A DNA stretch of 64,000 bases from Alcanivorax sp. GTDB lineage: Bacteria; Pseudomonadota; Gammaproteobacteria; Pseudomonadales; Alcanivoracaceae. Of the stretch, positions 44,510-51,934 are shown piece after piece. Each line of letters begins with the position of its first letter. The first letter of the stretch is position 1. A model generated the notes under the pieces. The model had not been told where the DNA came from. It saw nothing but the letters and a program-made list of their open reading frames with translations, and ran no database searches. A program made the position numbers and the translations under genes. The DNA lies in the NCBI RefSeq assembly GCF_002733835.1, contig NZ_NVWY01000006.1, positions 62,001 to 126,000 on the forward strand. Direction: 5' to 3'.

Positions 44510-46390
44510 CTAGCCCTGTTGGTCCAGCTCATCCCAGCGGGAAAAAGCCACTTCCAGTTGCTGCTCCAGCTCACTTTGCCGGGCTTGTGCGGCACTGATA
44601 TCAGCCGGCTCACCCTTGTAAAAATCCGGGTCGGACATGCGTGTCTGTACCGCGTCCAGATCCGCTTCCAGCTGTTCAATGCGAGCGGGTAATTGTTCCA
44701 GCTCCCGTTGATCCTTGTATGACAGCTTCTTGCGGGCGGGAGCAGGCTTTTCCGCTACTGCTGCCGGCTTGGCGGCTTTGACGGTTTTTTCCCGCTTGGG
44801 TTCCGGGCGCTGGCGTAACCAATCCTGGTAACCGCCCACATAGCTGTTCAATTCACCGTGCTCGAAGACCAGCGTGGAGGTCACCACATTGTCGATGAAC
44901 TCACGGTCGTGGCTGACCAGCAGCAGGGTGCCCTGGTAGTTGATCAGCTGTTCCTCCAGGAGTTCCAGGGTTTCTGCATCCAGATCGTTGGTGGGCTCAT
45001 CGAGTACCAGCAGGTTGAAGGGCTTGGTGAACAGCTTGGCCAGCAGCAAACGGTTGCGCTCGCCGCCGGACAGGGATTTCACCGGCTGGCGAACCCGGGC
45101 GGGGTCGAACAGGAAATCCTGCAGATAGCCGATCACATGCTTGTTCTGGCCATTCAGATTGATCACATCGGAGCCTTCCGCCACGTTGTCGATCACGCTT
45201 TTTTCTTCGTCCAGGGTGTCGCGCAGCTGGTCGAAGTAGGCCACCTGCAGCTGGGTACCCTGTTTCACCGTGCCGCTGTCCGGAGCCAGGCGATCGAGCA
45301 GCAGGCGAATCAGGGTGGATTTACCGCACCCGTTCGGGCCCAGAATGCCCACCCGGTCGCCGCGCATCAGGGCCACGGAAAAATCGCGGACAATCTGTTT
45401 GCCGCCCACGGCGTAGCTGATCTTGTCGGCTTCCACCACGATCTTGCCGGAGTTGTCGCTGCTCTGGATGGTCAGGCTGGCGGTGCCGGTGCGGCTGCGG
45501 CGCTGGGAGAATTCGTCGCGCATGGCTTTCAGGGCACGCACCCGGCCTTCATTGCGGGTACGTCGGGCCTTGATGCCCTGGCGAATCCACTTTTCTTCCT
45601 GGCTGAGCTTCTTGTCGAATTCGGCATTGGCTTTTTCTTCCGCATCCAGCGCCGCTTGTTTACCGCTCAGGTACTTTTCATAACTGCCGGGCCAGCTGGT
45701 CAGCTTGCCGCGATCCAGTTCGATGATGCGGGTGGCCAGTGAACGAATGAAGGCCCGGTCGTGGGAGATAAAGACCAGGGTGGTGCCAAAGTTTTTCAGG
45801 AATTCTTCCAGCCACTGGATGGATTCCATGTCCAGATGGTTGGTGGGTTCGTCCAGCAGCAGAATGTCTGGATCCTGTACCAGAGCGCGGGCCAGCAGTA
45901 CGCGCCGCTTCATGCCGCCGGAAAGGCCAGCGAAAGACATATCGCCGTCCAGATTGAGCTTGGACAGCACCGTGTCCACCCGCTGGGACAGCTGCCAGGC
46001 ACCGCGGGCCTCGATCTCGGTGCTCAGCTCTTCGAAGCGGGCCAGTATCTTGTCGTCCCCGTCACCCAGGTGATGCACCAGTTCGGCGTGCTCGCTAAGC
46101 AGGGCGCCTTGCTCCCCCAGCCCTTCGGCCACCATGAAGTGCACGCTGTGCTCCTGGTCATCGGGCACTTCCTGTTCCAGCCGGGCCACACTCAGCCCCT
46201 GGGTCTTCTCGATCTGACCGTCATCGGCTTGAATTTCTTCGGCGATGACCTTCATCAGGGTGGACTTGCCCGCCCCGTTACGGCCGATCAGACACAGGCG
46301 CTCACCCACGTCGATGGACAGGTTGACGTGGTCCAGCAGCGGTTGTTGGCCATAGCTGAGTTGAATGTCGCGAAGGGTAATCAGTGGCAT
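44510..46390 (-). CDS. uup: ABC-F ATPase Uup
   Basis: This 626-residue cytosolic protein has two ABC modules and no membrane part. Walker A motifs are GRNGAGKSTLMK and GPNGCGKSTLIR, signatures LSGGMKRRVLLARAL and LSGGERNRLLLAKLF, Walker B DILLLDEPTNHLDM and LLVLDEPTNDLDA. The linker and the C-terminal coiled coil (about 560-620) fit Uup (635 residues in E. coli), which binds ribosomes and nucleic acids and affects transposon excision. Confidence 0.92.
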   Translation of the reverse strand: MPLITLRDIQLSYGQQPLLDHVNLSIDVGERLCLIGRNGAGKSTLMKVIAEEIQADDGQIEKTQGLSVARLEQEVPDDQEHSVHFMVAEGLGEQGALLSEHAELVHHLGDGDDKILARFEELSTEIEARGAWQLSQRVDTVLSKLNLDGDMSFAGLSGGMKRRVLLARALVQDPDILLLDEPTNHLDMESIQWLEEFLKNFGTTLVFISHDRAFIRSLATRIIELDRGKLTSWPGSYEKYLSGKQAALDAEEKANAEFDKKLSQEEKWIRQGIKARRTRNEGRVRALKAMRDEFSQRRSRTGTASLTIQSSDNSGKIVVEADKISYAVGGKQIVRDFSVALMRGDRVGILGPNGCGKSTLIRLLLDRLAPDSGTVKQGTQLQVAYFDQLRDTLDEEKSVIDNVAEGSDVINLNGQNKHVIGYLQDFLFDPARVRQPVKSLSGGERNRLLLAKLFTKPFNLLVLDEPTNDLDAETLELLEEQLINYQGTLLLVSHDREFIDNVVTSTLVFEHGELNSYVGGYQDWLRQRPEPKREKTVKAAKPAAVAEKPAPARKKLSYKDQRELEQLPARIEQLEADLDAVQTRMSDPDFYKGEPADISAAQARQSELEQQLEVAFSRWDELDQQG

Positions 46391-46403
46391 ACTTTATAAG
46401 TCC

Positions 46404-46545
46404 AGGCATCAGGCAACACGCAGCGTGCAACACGGTCTAAACAGGGCAATGGCAAGGCATGAGAATCAGTGCCTCGCGCCTGGGCCTTTAGGCGAGGAGA
46501 ATAGAGGCCGGAAAAGCGTGGTTTGTCACGTGCTGCGTGCAGCGT
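46404..46545. repeat. Inverted pair of heptamer arrays upstream of uup
   Basis: The left arm (46404-46438) is AGGCATC, AGGCAAC, ACGCAGC, GTGCAAC, ACGGTCT. The right arm (46525-46545) is GTCACGT, GCTGCGT, GCAGCGT. GCTGCGT is the exact reverse complement of ACGCAGC. The 86-nt spacer contains a smaller hairpin (CCTCG with CGAGG). The pair lies between divergently transcribed uup and the desaturase gene. Confidence 0.65.
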
Positions 46546-46687
46546 CTATCTAATTGAACGCGCAGTGTAGCAGCTTGTTACGGGCGTGTACTGGTACTTG
46601 GCGCCAGGCCGCTGCAGCATGGTCTGGCAAAGAAAGGCTGGCCGCAGGGCCACCACAGGACAAGAAAGAGCAAGGACGGGAGGGGTA

Positions 46688-47806
46688 ATGTCGGAATTTC
46701 TGCGCGAACGCTACGAAGAGGTGGATCTGACGCCGGGGCAGGGCAAGATCACGGCGACGATCTCCATCGGGCTGGGTTGTTTGGCGCTGCTGGGAAGTTT
46801 CTGTTTTCTTTATCCGGAACTGTTTACCACGCCCGAATTCAGGGCGTTTTATAATGCCGAGATCTTGCGGCTGCTGCTGTTTATTGGCATTGGTATCGGG
46901 TTTACCTGCGGGTTTTTCAGCGTGTTTCGTCACCAGGAACGGCGTTACGGCATTATCGGCATGGTGCTGGCCTGCATGGCTGCGCTTATCGGTTCCGGGC
47001 GCCTGGATGTGCCGCCGGTGGATGGACGCAGCCTCTATGCCGGCCTGGATTATTTCATCCTCACACTGCTGGTGCTGGGGCTGGTCTTTATTCCGCTGGA
47101 GCGCGCCTACCCGAAGAACCGGGAACAGAAGACCCTGCGCGGTGGCTGGGTGACGGACATGAAGTACTTCCTGTTCAGCCACGTGGCCCTGCAGCTGATC
47201 AGCTTTTTCACCATTATCCCTATTCAGGTGTTGCTGCACGACAAGGTGGACATCGGCTTCCAGCAGGCCATCGCCAGCCAACCCCTGTGGCTGCAGTTTA
47301 TTGAAATTCTGATTGTGATCGATCTGGGCAGCTACTGGATTCACCGGGCCTTCCACGAAGTGCCCTGGCTATGGAAATTCCACGCCGTGCACCATTCCAC
47401 TACCCAGATGGACTGGTTGGCCTCATCACGGCTGCATGTGGTGGAAATCATTGCCAACCGTTTTATTGGCTATCTGCCGATCTTTATCCTCGGCTTCTCG
47501 CCCTCGGCGGTGTATGCCTATCTGGTGTTCGTGTCTTTCCATGCCATCTTTATCCACGCCAATGTCCGCTTCCGGTTCCCGGGCGTGCGCTGGCTGATCG
47601 CCACCCCGGAATTTCATCACTGGCACCATTCTTCGGAAGACGAAGCGGTAGATAAAAACTACGCCGCCTTCCTGCCCATCTACGATAAACTGTTCGGCAC
47701 CCTGATCATGCCGGATCGCCTGGCCGCCGAGTACGGCACGCGGGCCAGCACCCAGGTACCGGAAGGGGTGGTCAAACAGTTCCTGTTCCCGTTCCGCCGG
47801 GGCTGA
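46688..47806 (+). CDS. Sterol desaturase/fatty acid hydroxylase-family membrane enzyme
   Basis: The protein has 372 residues. Start ATG 46688 follows GGGAGGGG. Several membrane helices (about 20-40, 55-78, 86-100, 117-135 and 160-185) precede the di-iron histidine boxes HRAFH, HAVHH and HHWHH, the pattern of the fatty acid hydroxylase superfamily (ERG3, C4-methylsterol oxidase, alkylglycerol monooxygenase). It oxidises a lipid in the inner membrane, but the substrate is not evident. Confidence 0.9.
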   Translation: MSEFLRERYEEVDLTPGQGKITATISIGLGCLALLGSFCFLYPELFTTPEFRAFYNAEILRLLLFIGIGIGFTCGFFSVFRHQERRYGIIGMVLACMAALIGSGRLDVPPVDGRSLYAGLDYFILTLLVLGLVFIPLERAYPKNREQKTLRGGWVTDMKYFLFSHVALQLISFFTIIPIQVLLHDKVDIGFQQAIASQPLWLQFIEILIVIDLGSYWIHRAFHEVPWLWKFHAVHHSTTQMDWLASSRLHVVEIIANRFIGYLPIFILGFSPSAVYAYLVFVSFHAIFIHANVRFRFPGVRWLIATPEFHHWHHSSEDEAVDKNYAAFLPIYDKLFGTLIMPDRLAAEYGTRASTQVPEGVVKQFLFPFRRG

Positions 47807-47842
47807 ATATGCATTCCCATCGCAACCCTCAAAGATGAATTT

Positions 47843-48250
47843 ATGGATGACGTGATAGACATGCTGCGCGAACGGCATGATGGCGGTCTGGTGGCCCTGG
47901 AACTGCCAGACGAAGACCGGTTGGTGGAAATTGAAGAGCAGCTGCTGATTTCACTGCCGGGGGACTACAAGGAGTTTCTGCTTAACGCCAGCGACATCGT
48001 CTGTGGCAGCCTGGAACCAGCCACGGTGATGGACGACTACGCCCACAATTTCCTCCCGGAAATGGCCGCCAACGCCTGGGATCAGGGCCTGCCTCGCTAC
48101 CTGATCCCCATCTGCGAAACCGCCAACGGCACCTACGCCATGTCCCAGGAAGGGGAGGTAGTGCTGTGGGAGCCGGGTAGCGGCATCAACGAAGACGAGG
48201 TATGGGGCAGCATCTGGCAATGGGCCAGAGAAGTCTGGCTGGAAAGCTAA
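47843..48250 (+). CDS. SMI1/KNR4-family protein
   Basis: The 135-residue protein has the pattern of the SMI1/KNR4 (SUKH) superfamily: IEEQLLISLPGDYKEFLLN near residue 31, a central PRYLIPICETANGTYAM and an acidic WEPGSGINEDEVWGSI end. Many members are immunity proteins to contact-dependent toxins, but no toxin gene is beside it, so it may be a lone housekeeping member. The gene begins 37 nt after the desaturase gene. Confidence 0.82.
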   Translation: MDDVIDMLRERHDGGLVALELPDEDRLVEIEEQLLISLPGDYKEFLLNASDIVCGSLEPATVMDDYAHNFLPEMAANAWDQGLPRYLIPICETANGTYAMSQEGEVVLWEPGSGINEDEVWGSIWQWAREVWLES

Positions 48251-48273
48251 CCCAAAGCCATCAACATGTCCCC

Positions 48274-48400
48274 TGTAGGAGTTCCCTTCCAGGGGACGAA
48301 CCCGAGCCCAAGCGAGGTGATTTCATTGTAGGAGCGGTGGTTCCACCGCAATGAAGAGCCTTGCTTCGCAAGGGTTCGCACCTCGAGAGGAGCTCCTACA
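48274..48400. repeat. REP-like element with an extra internal copy
   Basis: The left arm (48274-48302) begins TGTAGGAGTTCCC and ends GACGAACC; the right arm (48373-48400) runs GGTTCGCACC to AGCTCCTACA. A third copy of the arm start, TTGTAGGAGCGGTGGTTCC (from 48326), lies within the spacer, so the element seems composite. It sits between the SMI1-like gene and the end of the TrmY-like gene. Confidence 0.75.
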
Positions 48401-48418
48401 GCGCGTCGGCCAGGCGTT

Positions 48419-49021
48419 TCAGAATCCGGCAAGATCCAGTTCATTATTAATCAGCACCACACACTGCGACGCAAACAGCATGGTCGGCCCCAGGCTGATC
48501 TTTTCGGTGCCCAGTCGCTTCAGGCTGTTAAAACTCTTCTTCGGCATGGGAATGTGATCGGTAAGCAGGAAGCAGGGCTTATCGGCAAATTCCAGCTCGC
48601 GAATGCTCTCGCCTTTCGGGTCCATCATGTACAGCTGATGCCCATCCTCAGCCAGCTCCTTTACCAGCTTTTCAAAGCTCTGCGTGCGCACGGTAATCCC
48701 GCTCTCCACCGCCTTCATCTGTTCCTTGCCCATGCCGGCAGAAGCATCCAATGCCCGCACCACCTTGGTCAGCAGCGCCTGCTCATGAAACCCGCCAATA
48801 TCCCGCATCTCCGCCGCCACAAAGGTGATGGTGCGGGAATAGTCCTGGGTGCTTTCCAGCACCAGATGCACCACCACATCATCACGGTGTGACTGAGCCA
48901 CAAAGATCGCATTCATCAACGTATGCGCCAGAATCTCGCTATGGGCATCGCCGCCCACATTGGCAAGCAGTGTCTGGCTGTTGGTGGAGGCCGCGCGGGC
49001 ACGGAGGACGAAGGTGCGCAT
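48419..49021 (-). CDS. trmY: TrmY-like tRNA (pseudouridine-N1)-methyltransferase
   Basis: This 200-residue SPOUT-class methyltransferase has FVLRARAASTNSQTLLANVG, then GGDAHSEILAHTLMNAIFVA, VVVHLVLESTQDYSRTITF, and a late CFLLTDHIPMPKKSFNSLKR before an ISLGPTMLFASQC block for SAM binding. This matches the TrmY/DUF358 family that in archaea makes N1-methylpseudouridine at tRNA position 54. Bacterial members are known, but their substrate is not established. It stands alone between repeat elements. Confidence 0.85.
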   Translation of the reverse strand: MRTFVLRARAASTNSQTLLANVGGDAHSEILAHTLMNAIFVAQSHRDDVVVHLVLESTQDYSRTITFVAAEMRDIGGFHEQALLTKVVRALDASAGMGKEQMKAVESGITVRTQSFEKLVKELAEDGHQLYMMDPKGESIRELEFADKPCFLLTDHIPMPKKSFNSLKRLGTEKISLGPTMLFASQCVVLINNELDLAGF

Positions 49022-49207
49022 GGAATTGGGCTCTGGAGAATGTGGGCGTGATTGTACATCAGTGGCTGTGTGATCGTGGATGTTCGCGCAATGAACCTGG
49101 CTGGTCGGCCGTTTTCAGCGGAACGTTCCGCATAACTCGGGGGGGGCAAAATTTCAACACACTGATTTCAATCGATATTCCAGTGCCGGGGATCGGGATA
49201 GCAGGGC

Positions 49208-49239
49208 CGGAGTTCAAAGGAAGGTTCCTTTGAACTCCG
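49208..49239. repeat. Perfect 15-bp hairpin
   Basis: CGGAGTTCAAAGGAA (49208-49222) and TTCCTTTGAACTCCG (49225-49239) are separated only by GG. There is no U tract, so it is probably not a standard terminator; it may be part of a mobile-element remnant. Confidence 0.8.
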
Positions 49240-49270
49240 TGTAGGAGATTGGCTATTTCAGTGTAGTGAT

Positions 49271-49308
49271 TGTAGTTCCCCCGTTTTAGTGGACACCTTC
49301 TCCTAAAC
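49271..49308. mobile_element. IS-end-like sequence, copy 1
   Basis: The sequence begins TGTAGTTCCCCCGTTTTAGT and continues GGACACCTTCTCC. A TG start followed by a GTGGACAC-type block is typical of IS3-family ends. The same sequence recurs in the same orientation at 50425-50466, so the two copies bracket the hydrolase gene. No transposase gene is present. Confidence 0.6.
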
Positions 49309-49491
49309 AAAGGGCCTGGCCTGTTTTGGGGGCTGTTGGTGGCAGCGCAATTGATTTGACCAAGGCAAGACCGGAAATTCAGTAACGGTTTCTATGCACG
49401 GAACCGGTAGCAGAAACCGGGGTCTGTTCTTTTCAAGTGTCTTGAATAAAACAATATGGCCTGACTCCAGGGCTCCTCCAGGAAATAACTC

Positions 49492-50421
49492 ATGTATAGA
49501 AAAATCGTGATTGGAATTTATTTGATTCTGCTTGTCAGTCAGTACGGGTATGCAGAAGAGGGGGTGTCTTTAAAGCGGCCGGATGGCTCTGCAATCACTT
49601 TCTATCTGGACAAGAAAGGAGGCCGACATCTGCTGGTGCTGATGCAGGGCTCAGACTGCAATAGTGTGGCCCATAGCAAGGTGATTAATGATCGCTTTGC
49701 CACGGCGCTGGATGATGCGGATGTTCTGACGGTAGAGAAATATGGCCTTACCCGGTCGGTTTCCTGGAACGGTTTGGGTGATAGCTCGGAGTGTCCGGCG
49801 TCGTATTATGAGCATGATTCTCCGCAACAGCGGGCTGACGACTATTTGCGGGTGATGTCCTGGCTGGATGACCAATTTCACTATGACCACATCACGCTAC
49901 TCGGGGGGAGCGAGGGGGCGTTGGTCGCGGCGATGGTGGCGTCCCGTAGTGATGCGGTGAGTGCAGTTATCTCGCTTAATGGCGGAGGCCGGTTTTTCGT
50001 TGATGATGTGCTGCACAGTATGGAAATTGAGCTTCCTCCAGCAGCATTCGAAGAGGCGAAACAGGGTTTTCTCGCGTTTGCCGCCTCTGTCGAAGCCGCC
50101 GAAAACATGGACCTTGCGATGAGCGGCCATGGATTTCGTTGGTGGAAAAGCATGCTGGCAGCCGATCAGACTGAATTGCTGCTGAGCATCCGAGCCCCTT
50201 TGCTGATTATTCAGTCCGAACTGGATAAGAGTGTTTCGCCAAAGCTGGCTTATGATCAAGCGAGAATGCTGATGCAAAACAGGAATAACGTCGAATTTCT
50301 CACGGTTAAGGGAGTTGATCACAAGTTTCATGACCCTTCTGGGAAGGATCGTACAAGCGCAATCGTCTCTTCCGTTAAGGAATGGTTAGGAAACAACCAG
50401 ATAACAAGCGAAATCCGGTGA
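49492..50421 (+). CDS. Exported alpha/beta-hydrolase
   Basis: The protein has 309 residues with a signal peptide (to about QYGYA, residue 21). The fold's nucleophile elbow is LLGGSEGALVA with Ser, the acid is Asp in SELDKSVSP and the His is in GVDHKFHD, a complete triad. It probably works in the periplasm as an esterase or peptidase-like enzyme. Base use is more A+T rich than that of neighbouring genes, and direct repeats of an IS-like end flank the gene (49271 and 50425), which suggests arrival with a mobile element. Confidence 0.8.
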   Translation: MYRKIVIGIYLILLVSQYGYAEEGVSLKRPDGSAITFYLDKKGGRHLLVLMQGSDCNSVAHSKVINDRFATALDDADVLTVEKYGLTRSVSWNGLGDSSECPASYYEHDSPQQRADDYLRVMSWLDDQFHYDHITLLGGSEGALVAAMVASRSDAVSAVISLNGGGRFFVDDVLHSMEIELPPAAFEEAKQGFLAFAASVEAAENMDLAMSGHGFRWWKSMLAADQTELLLSIRAPLLIIQSELDKSVSPKLAYDQARMLMQNRNNVEFLTVKGVDHKFHDPSGKDRTSAIVSSVKEWLGNNQITSEIR

Positions 50422-50424
50422 TGA

Positions 50425-50466
50425 TGTAGTTCCCCCGCTTTAGTTTAGTGAACACCTTCTCATAAC
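50425..50466. mobile_element. IS-end-like sequence, copy 2
   Basis: Starting 4 nt after the hydrolase stop, TGTAGTTCCCCCGCTTTAGT is followed by TTAGTGAACACCTTCTCATA. It matches copy 1 at 49271 except for a 4-nt duplication and a few changes, in the same orientation. Confidence 0.6.
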
Positions 50467-50572
50467 CGTGTAGCGTATCTGCAGTCAGACTTCTTTTTCC
50501 CGTTCCTTGCCTTCAGCAGGGAAATGGGAAGATTGGCCTTGTCCTCGATAGGCTGAGTTCAGGAGAAATTCA

Positions 50573-51010
50573 ATGCACACCAGTGAACTACCACCGGGCA
50601 TGAATCAAGCGGATCGTGTGATTCTGTTTGATGGTGTTTGCGTACTGTGCAGCTACTGGGCGCGGTTTCTGGTGCGTTTTGATTCTCGCCGTCGATATAA
50701 GCTGGCGACTGTGCAGTCTGATGAAGGGCGTGCGATTCTGGCCTGGTGCGGTTTGCCGCTTGAGGAATTTGATACGTTGGTGCTGGTGGAGCAAGGCGCG
50801 TTTTATGTGCGTTCTACCGCCATTATTCGGGTGCTTAGGGGGCTTCCTTTCCCGTGGCCATTGGCGGCGGTGGCGCTGATATGCCCGCGTGGCATACGTG
50901 ACTGCCTGTACGACCGTATGGCGCGCAATCGCTACCGTATTTTTGGCAAATATGATGCCTGCGTGCTGCCTTCGCCGGACCATGCAGACCGTTTTCTGGG
51001 GGCGAAATAG
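50573..51010 (+). CDS. DCC-family (DUF393) thiol-disulfide oxidoreductase-like protein
   Basis: The 145-residue protein begins VILFDGVCVLCSYWARFLVR, the DxxCxxC mark of the DUF393/DCC family, whose members are predicted thiol oxidoreductases. It ends with DRMARNRYRIFGKYDACVLP, also typical. An AGGAG site precedes ATG 50573. A DoxX-like gene follows after 3 nt; DCC and DoxX genes are often neighbours. Confidence 0.9.
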   Translation: MHTSELPPGMNQADRVILFDGVCVLCSYWARFLVRFDSRRRYKLATVQSDEGRAILAWCGLPLEEFDTLVLVEQGAFYVRSTAIIRVLRGLPFPWPLAAVALICPRGIRDCLYDRMARNRYRIFGKYDACVLPSPDHADRFLGAK

Positions 51011-51013
51011 GCG

Positions 51014-51391
51014 ATGACTCTCCAGGTCTGCCGTTTTTCCATCGCCTTTATCTGGCTTTACCAGGGTATTGTGCCGAAGTGGCTGGGGCCCCATGCGGAT
51101 GAGCTGCGCATGAATATGGCGCTTGGTCTGAACGAGGCACAGGCGCACCTGCTTTCTTATGTGGGGGGTGGGCTGGAAGTGGTGCTCGGGTTGCTGGTGC
51201 TGGTCTTTTACCGCCAGCGCTGGCCCTATGTCATCACCATTGCGGCTCTGTTCGGGCTGTTCGCTTTCACTCTTTTGGTGGTGCCTGCGTTTACCGTATC
51301 TGCATTTAATTCAACCACAGTTAATCTTGCGGTCTGCTCACTGGCGGTCATTGCGCTTGCCGAGCTGCGTGTGATGGAATCCAGAGGCTGA
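51014..51391 (+). CDS. DoxX-like membrane protein
   Basis: The 125-residue protein has four membrane helices (about 4-20, 44-63, 71-90 and 96-118). The start IAFIWLYQGIVPKWLGPHAD and the helical layout match the DoxX/DoxX-like (DUF4345/4281-like) group. Such proteins accompany thiol and redox enzymes; here the partner is the DCC protein just upstream. Confidence 0.8.
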   Translation: MTLQVCRFSIAFIWLYQGIVPKWLGPHADELRMNMALGLNEAQAHLLSYVGGGLEVVLGLLVLVFYRQRWPYVITIAALFGLFAFTLLVVPAFTVSAFNSTTVNLAVCSLAVIALAELRVMESRG

Positions 51392-51462
51392 CGTGCACAC
51401 TGGCGCTTGGGCGCGCAGACAGTGCGACAACCGATTACACCTGGAATGACTCCGAGACCACT

Positions 51463-51765
51463 ATGTTTATTGCAATGAACCGCTTCAAGATCAAACCCGG
51501 CTGCGAGCAGGACTTTATCGCTATTTGGGAAGGCCGGGATACTTTTCTGCAAGAGGTGCCCGGCTTCAAGAGTTTCAATCTGCTGCAGGGGGCGAGCACC
51601 GAGGAGTACACGCTGTTCTCGTCCCACGCCACCTGGGAATCCCGTGAAGCATTTGAAGGCTGGACCAGATCGGATGCGTTCCGTAAGGCCCACGCCAATG
51701 CTGGCGCCCGCAAGGATATTTACCTGGGGCCGCCGCAGCTGGAGTGTTTTGAGGTGGTGCTGTAA
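51463..51765 (+). CDS. Antibiotic biosynthesis monooxygenase-fold protein
   Basis: The 100-residue dimeric alpha-beta barrel type has MNRFKIKPGCEQDFIAIWEG, HATWESREAFEGWTRSDAFR and KAHANAG. The pattern, especially W-x-S-x-x-A-F-x-x-W, is that of the ABM family including IsdG/HmoA heme-degrading enzymes. The conserved His of IsdG-type enzymes may be the one in FRKAHANAG, so heme breakdown is possible but unproven. Confidence 0.85.
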   Translation: MFIAMNRFKIKPGCEQDFIAIWEGRDTFLQEVPGFKSFNLLQGASTEEYTLFSSHATWESREAFEGWTRSDAFRKAHANAGARKDIYLGPPQLECFEVVL

Positions 51766-51776
51766 GCCCAGCTCCC

Positions 51777-51931
51777 CCGCAGGAGCGTCGCGGTTACCCC
51801 ATCGCGTTGCGAGAAACGATAAGCGAGAAGCGAAAACCTGACTTTCCCAACGTCCAGATGTTGATTTTCGAAACTCGCTGCTCGCGACTCGTCACGGTTG
51901 CTCTATCGCGCCGCCAGCGACGCTCCTGCGG
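51777..51931. repeat. Nested element: inverted 15-bp ends around an inverted heptamer pair
   Basis: The outer ends CCGCAGGAGCGTCGC (51777-51791) and GCGACGCTCCTGCGG (51917-51931) are perfect reverse complements and recall the GGAGCG start of the REP-like arms. Inside, the left array is TCGCGTT, GCGAGAA, ACGATAA, GCGAGAA, GCGAAAA (51802-51836, with one base between the first two). The right array is GATTTTC, GAAACTC, GCTGCTC, GCGACTC, GTCACGG (51863-51897), in inverted sense. It lies between two convergent genes. Confidence 0.75.
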
Positions 51932-51934
51932 TGG

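Larger units (their letters stand above)
49022..49491. other. 470-bp gene-free stretch with hairpin and IS-like end
   Basis: I find no convincing gene here. The region holds a perfect 15-bp hairpin (49208-49239), one copy of an insertion-sequence-like end (49271-49308) and the upstream region of the hydrolase gene. It is richer in A and T than the surroundings and looks like a site of past insertion and deletion. Confidence 0.6.

Noticed and set aside
44858-45742. A 294-codon open frame opposite uup
   Set aside because: It is antisense to the conserved ABC modules of uup, with no family match or ribosome-binding site.
48889-49233. A 114-codon + strand frame after the TrmY-like gene
   Set aside because: It overlaps the start of the TrmY-like gene and runs into the hairpin; no ribosome-binding site or recognisable motif.
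20033-51897. The heptamer arrays as CRISPR arrays
   Set aside because: Units are 7 nt without spacers, and no cas genes are present; they do not fit the 23-47-nt repeats and similar-sized spacers of CRISPR.
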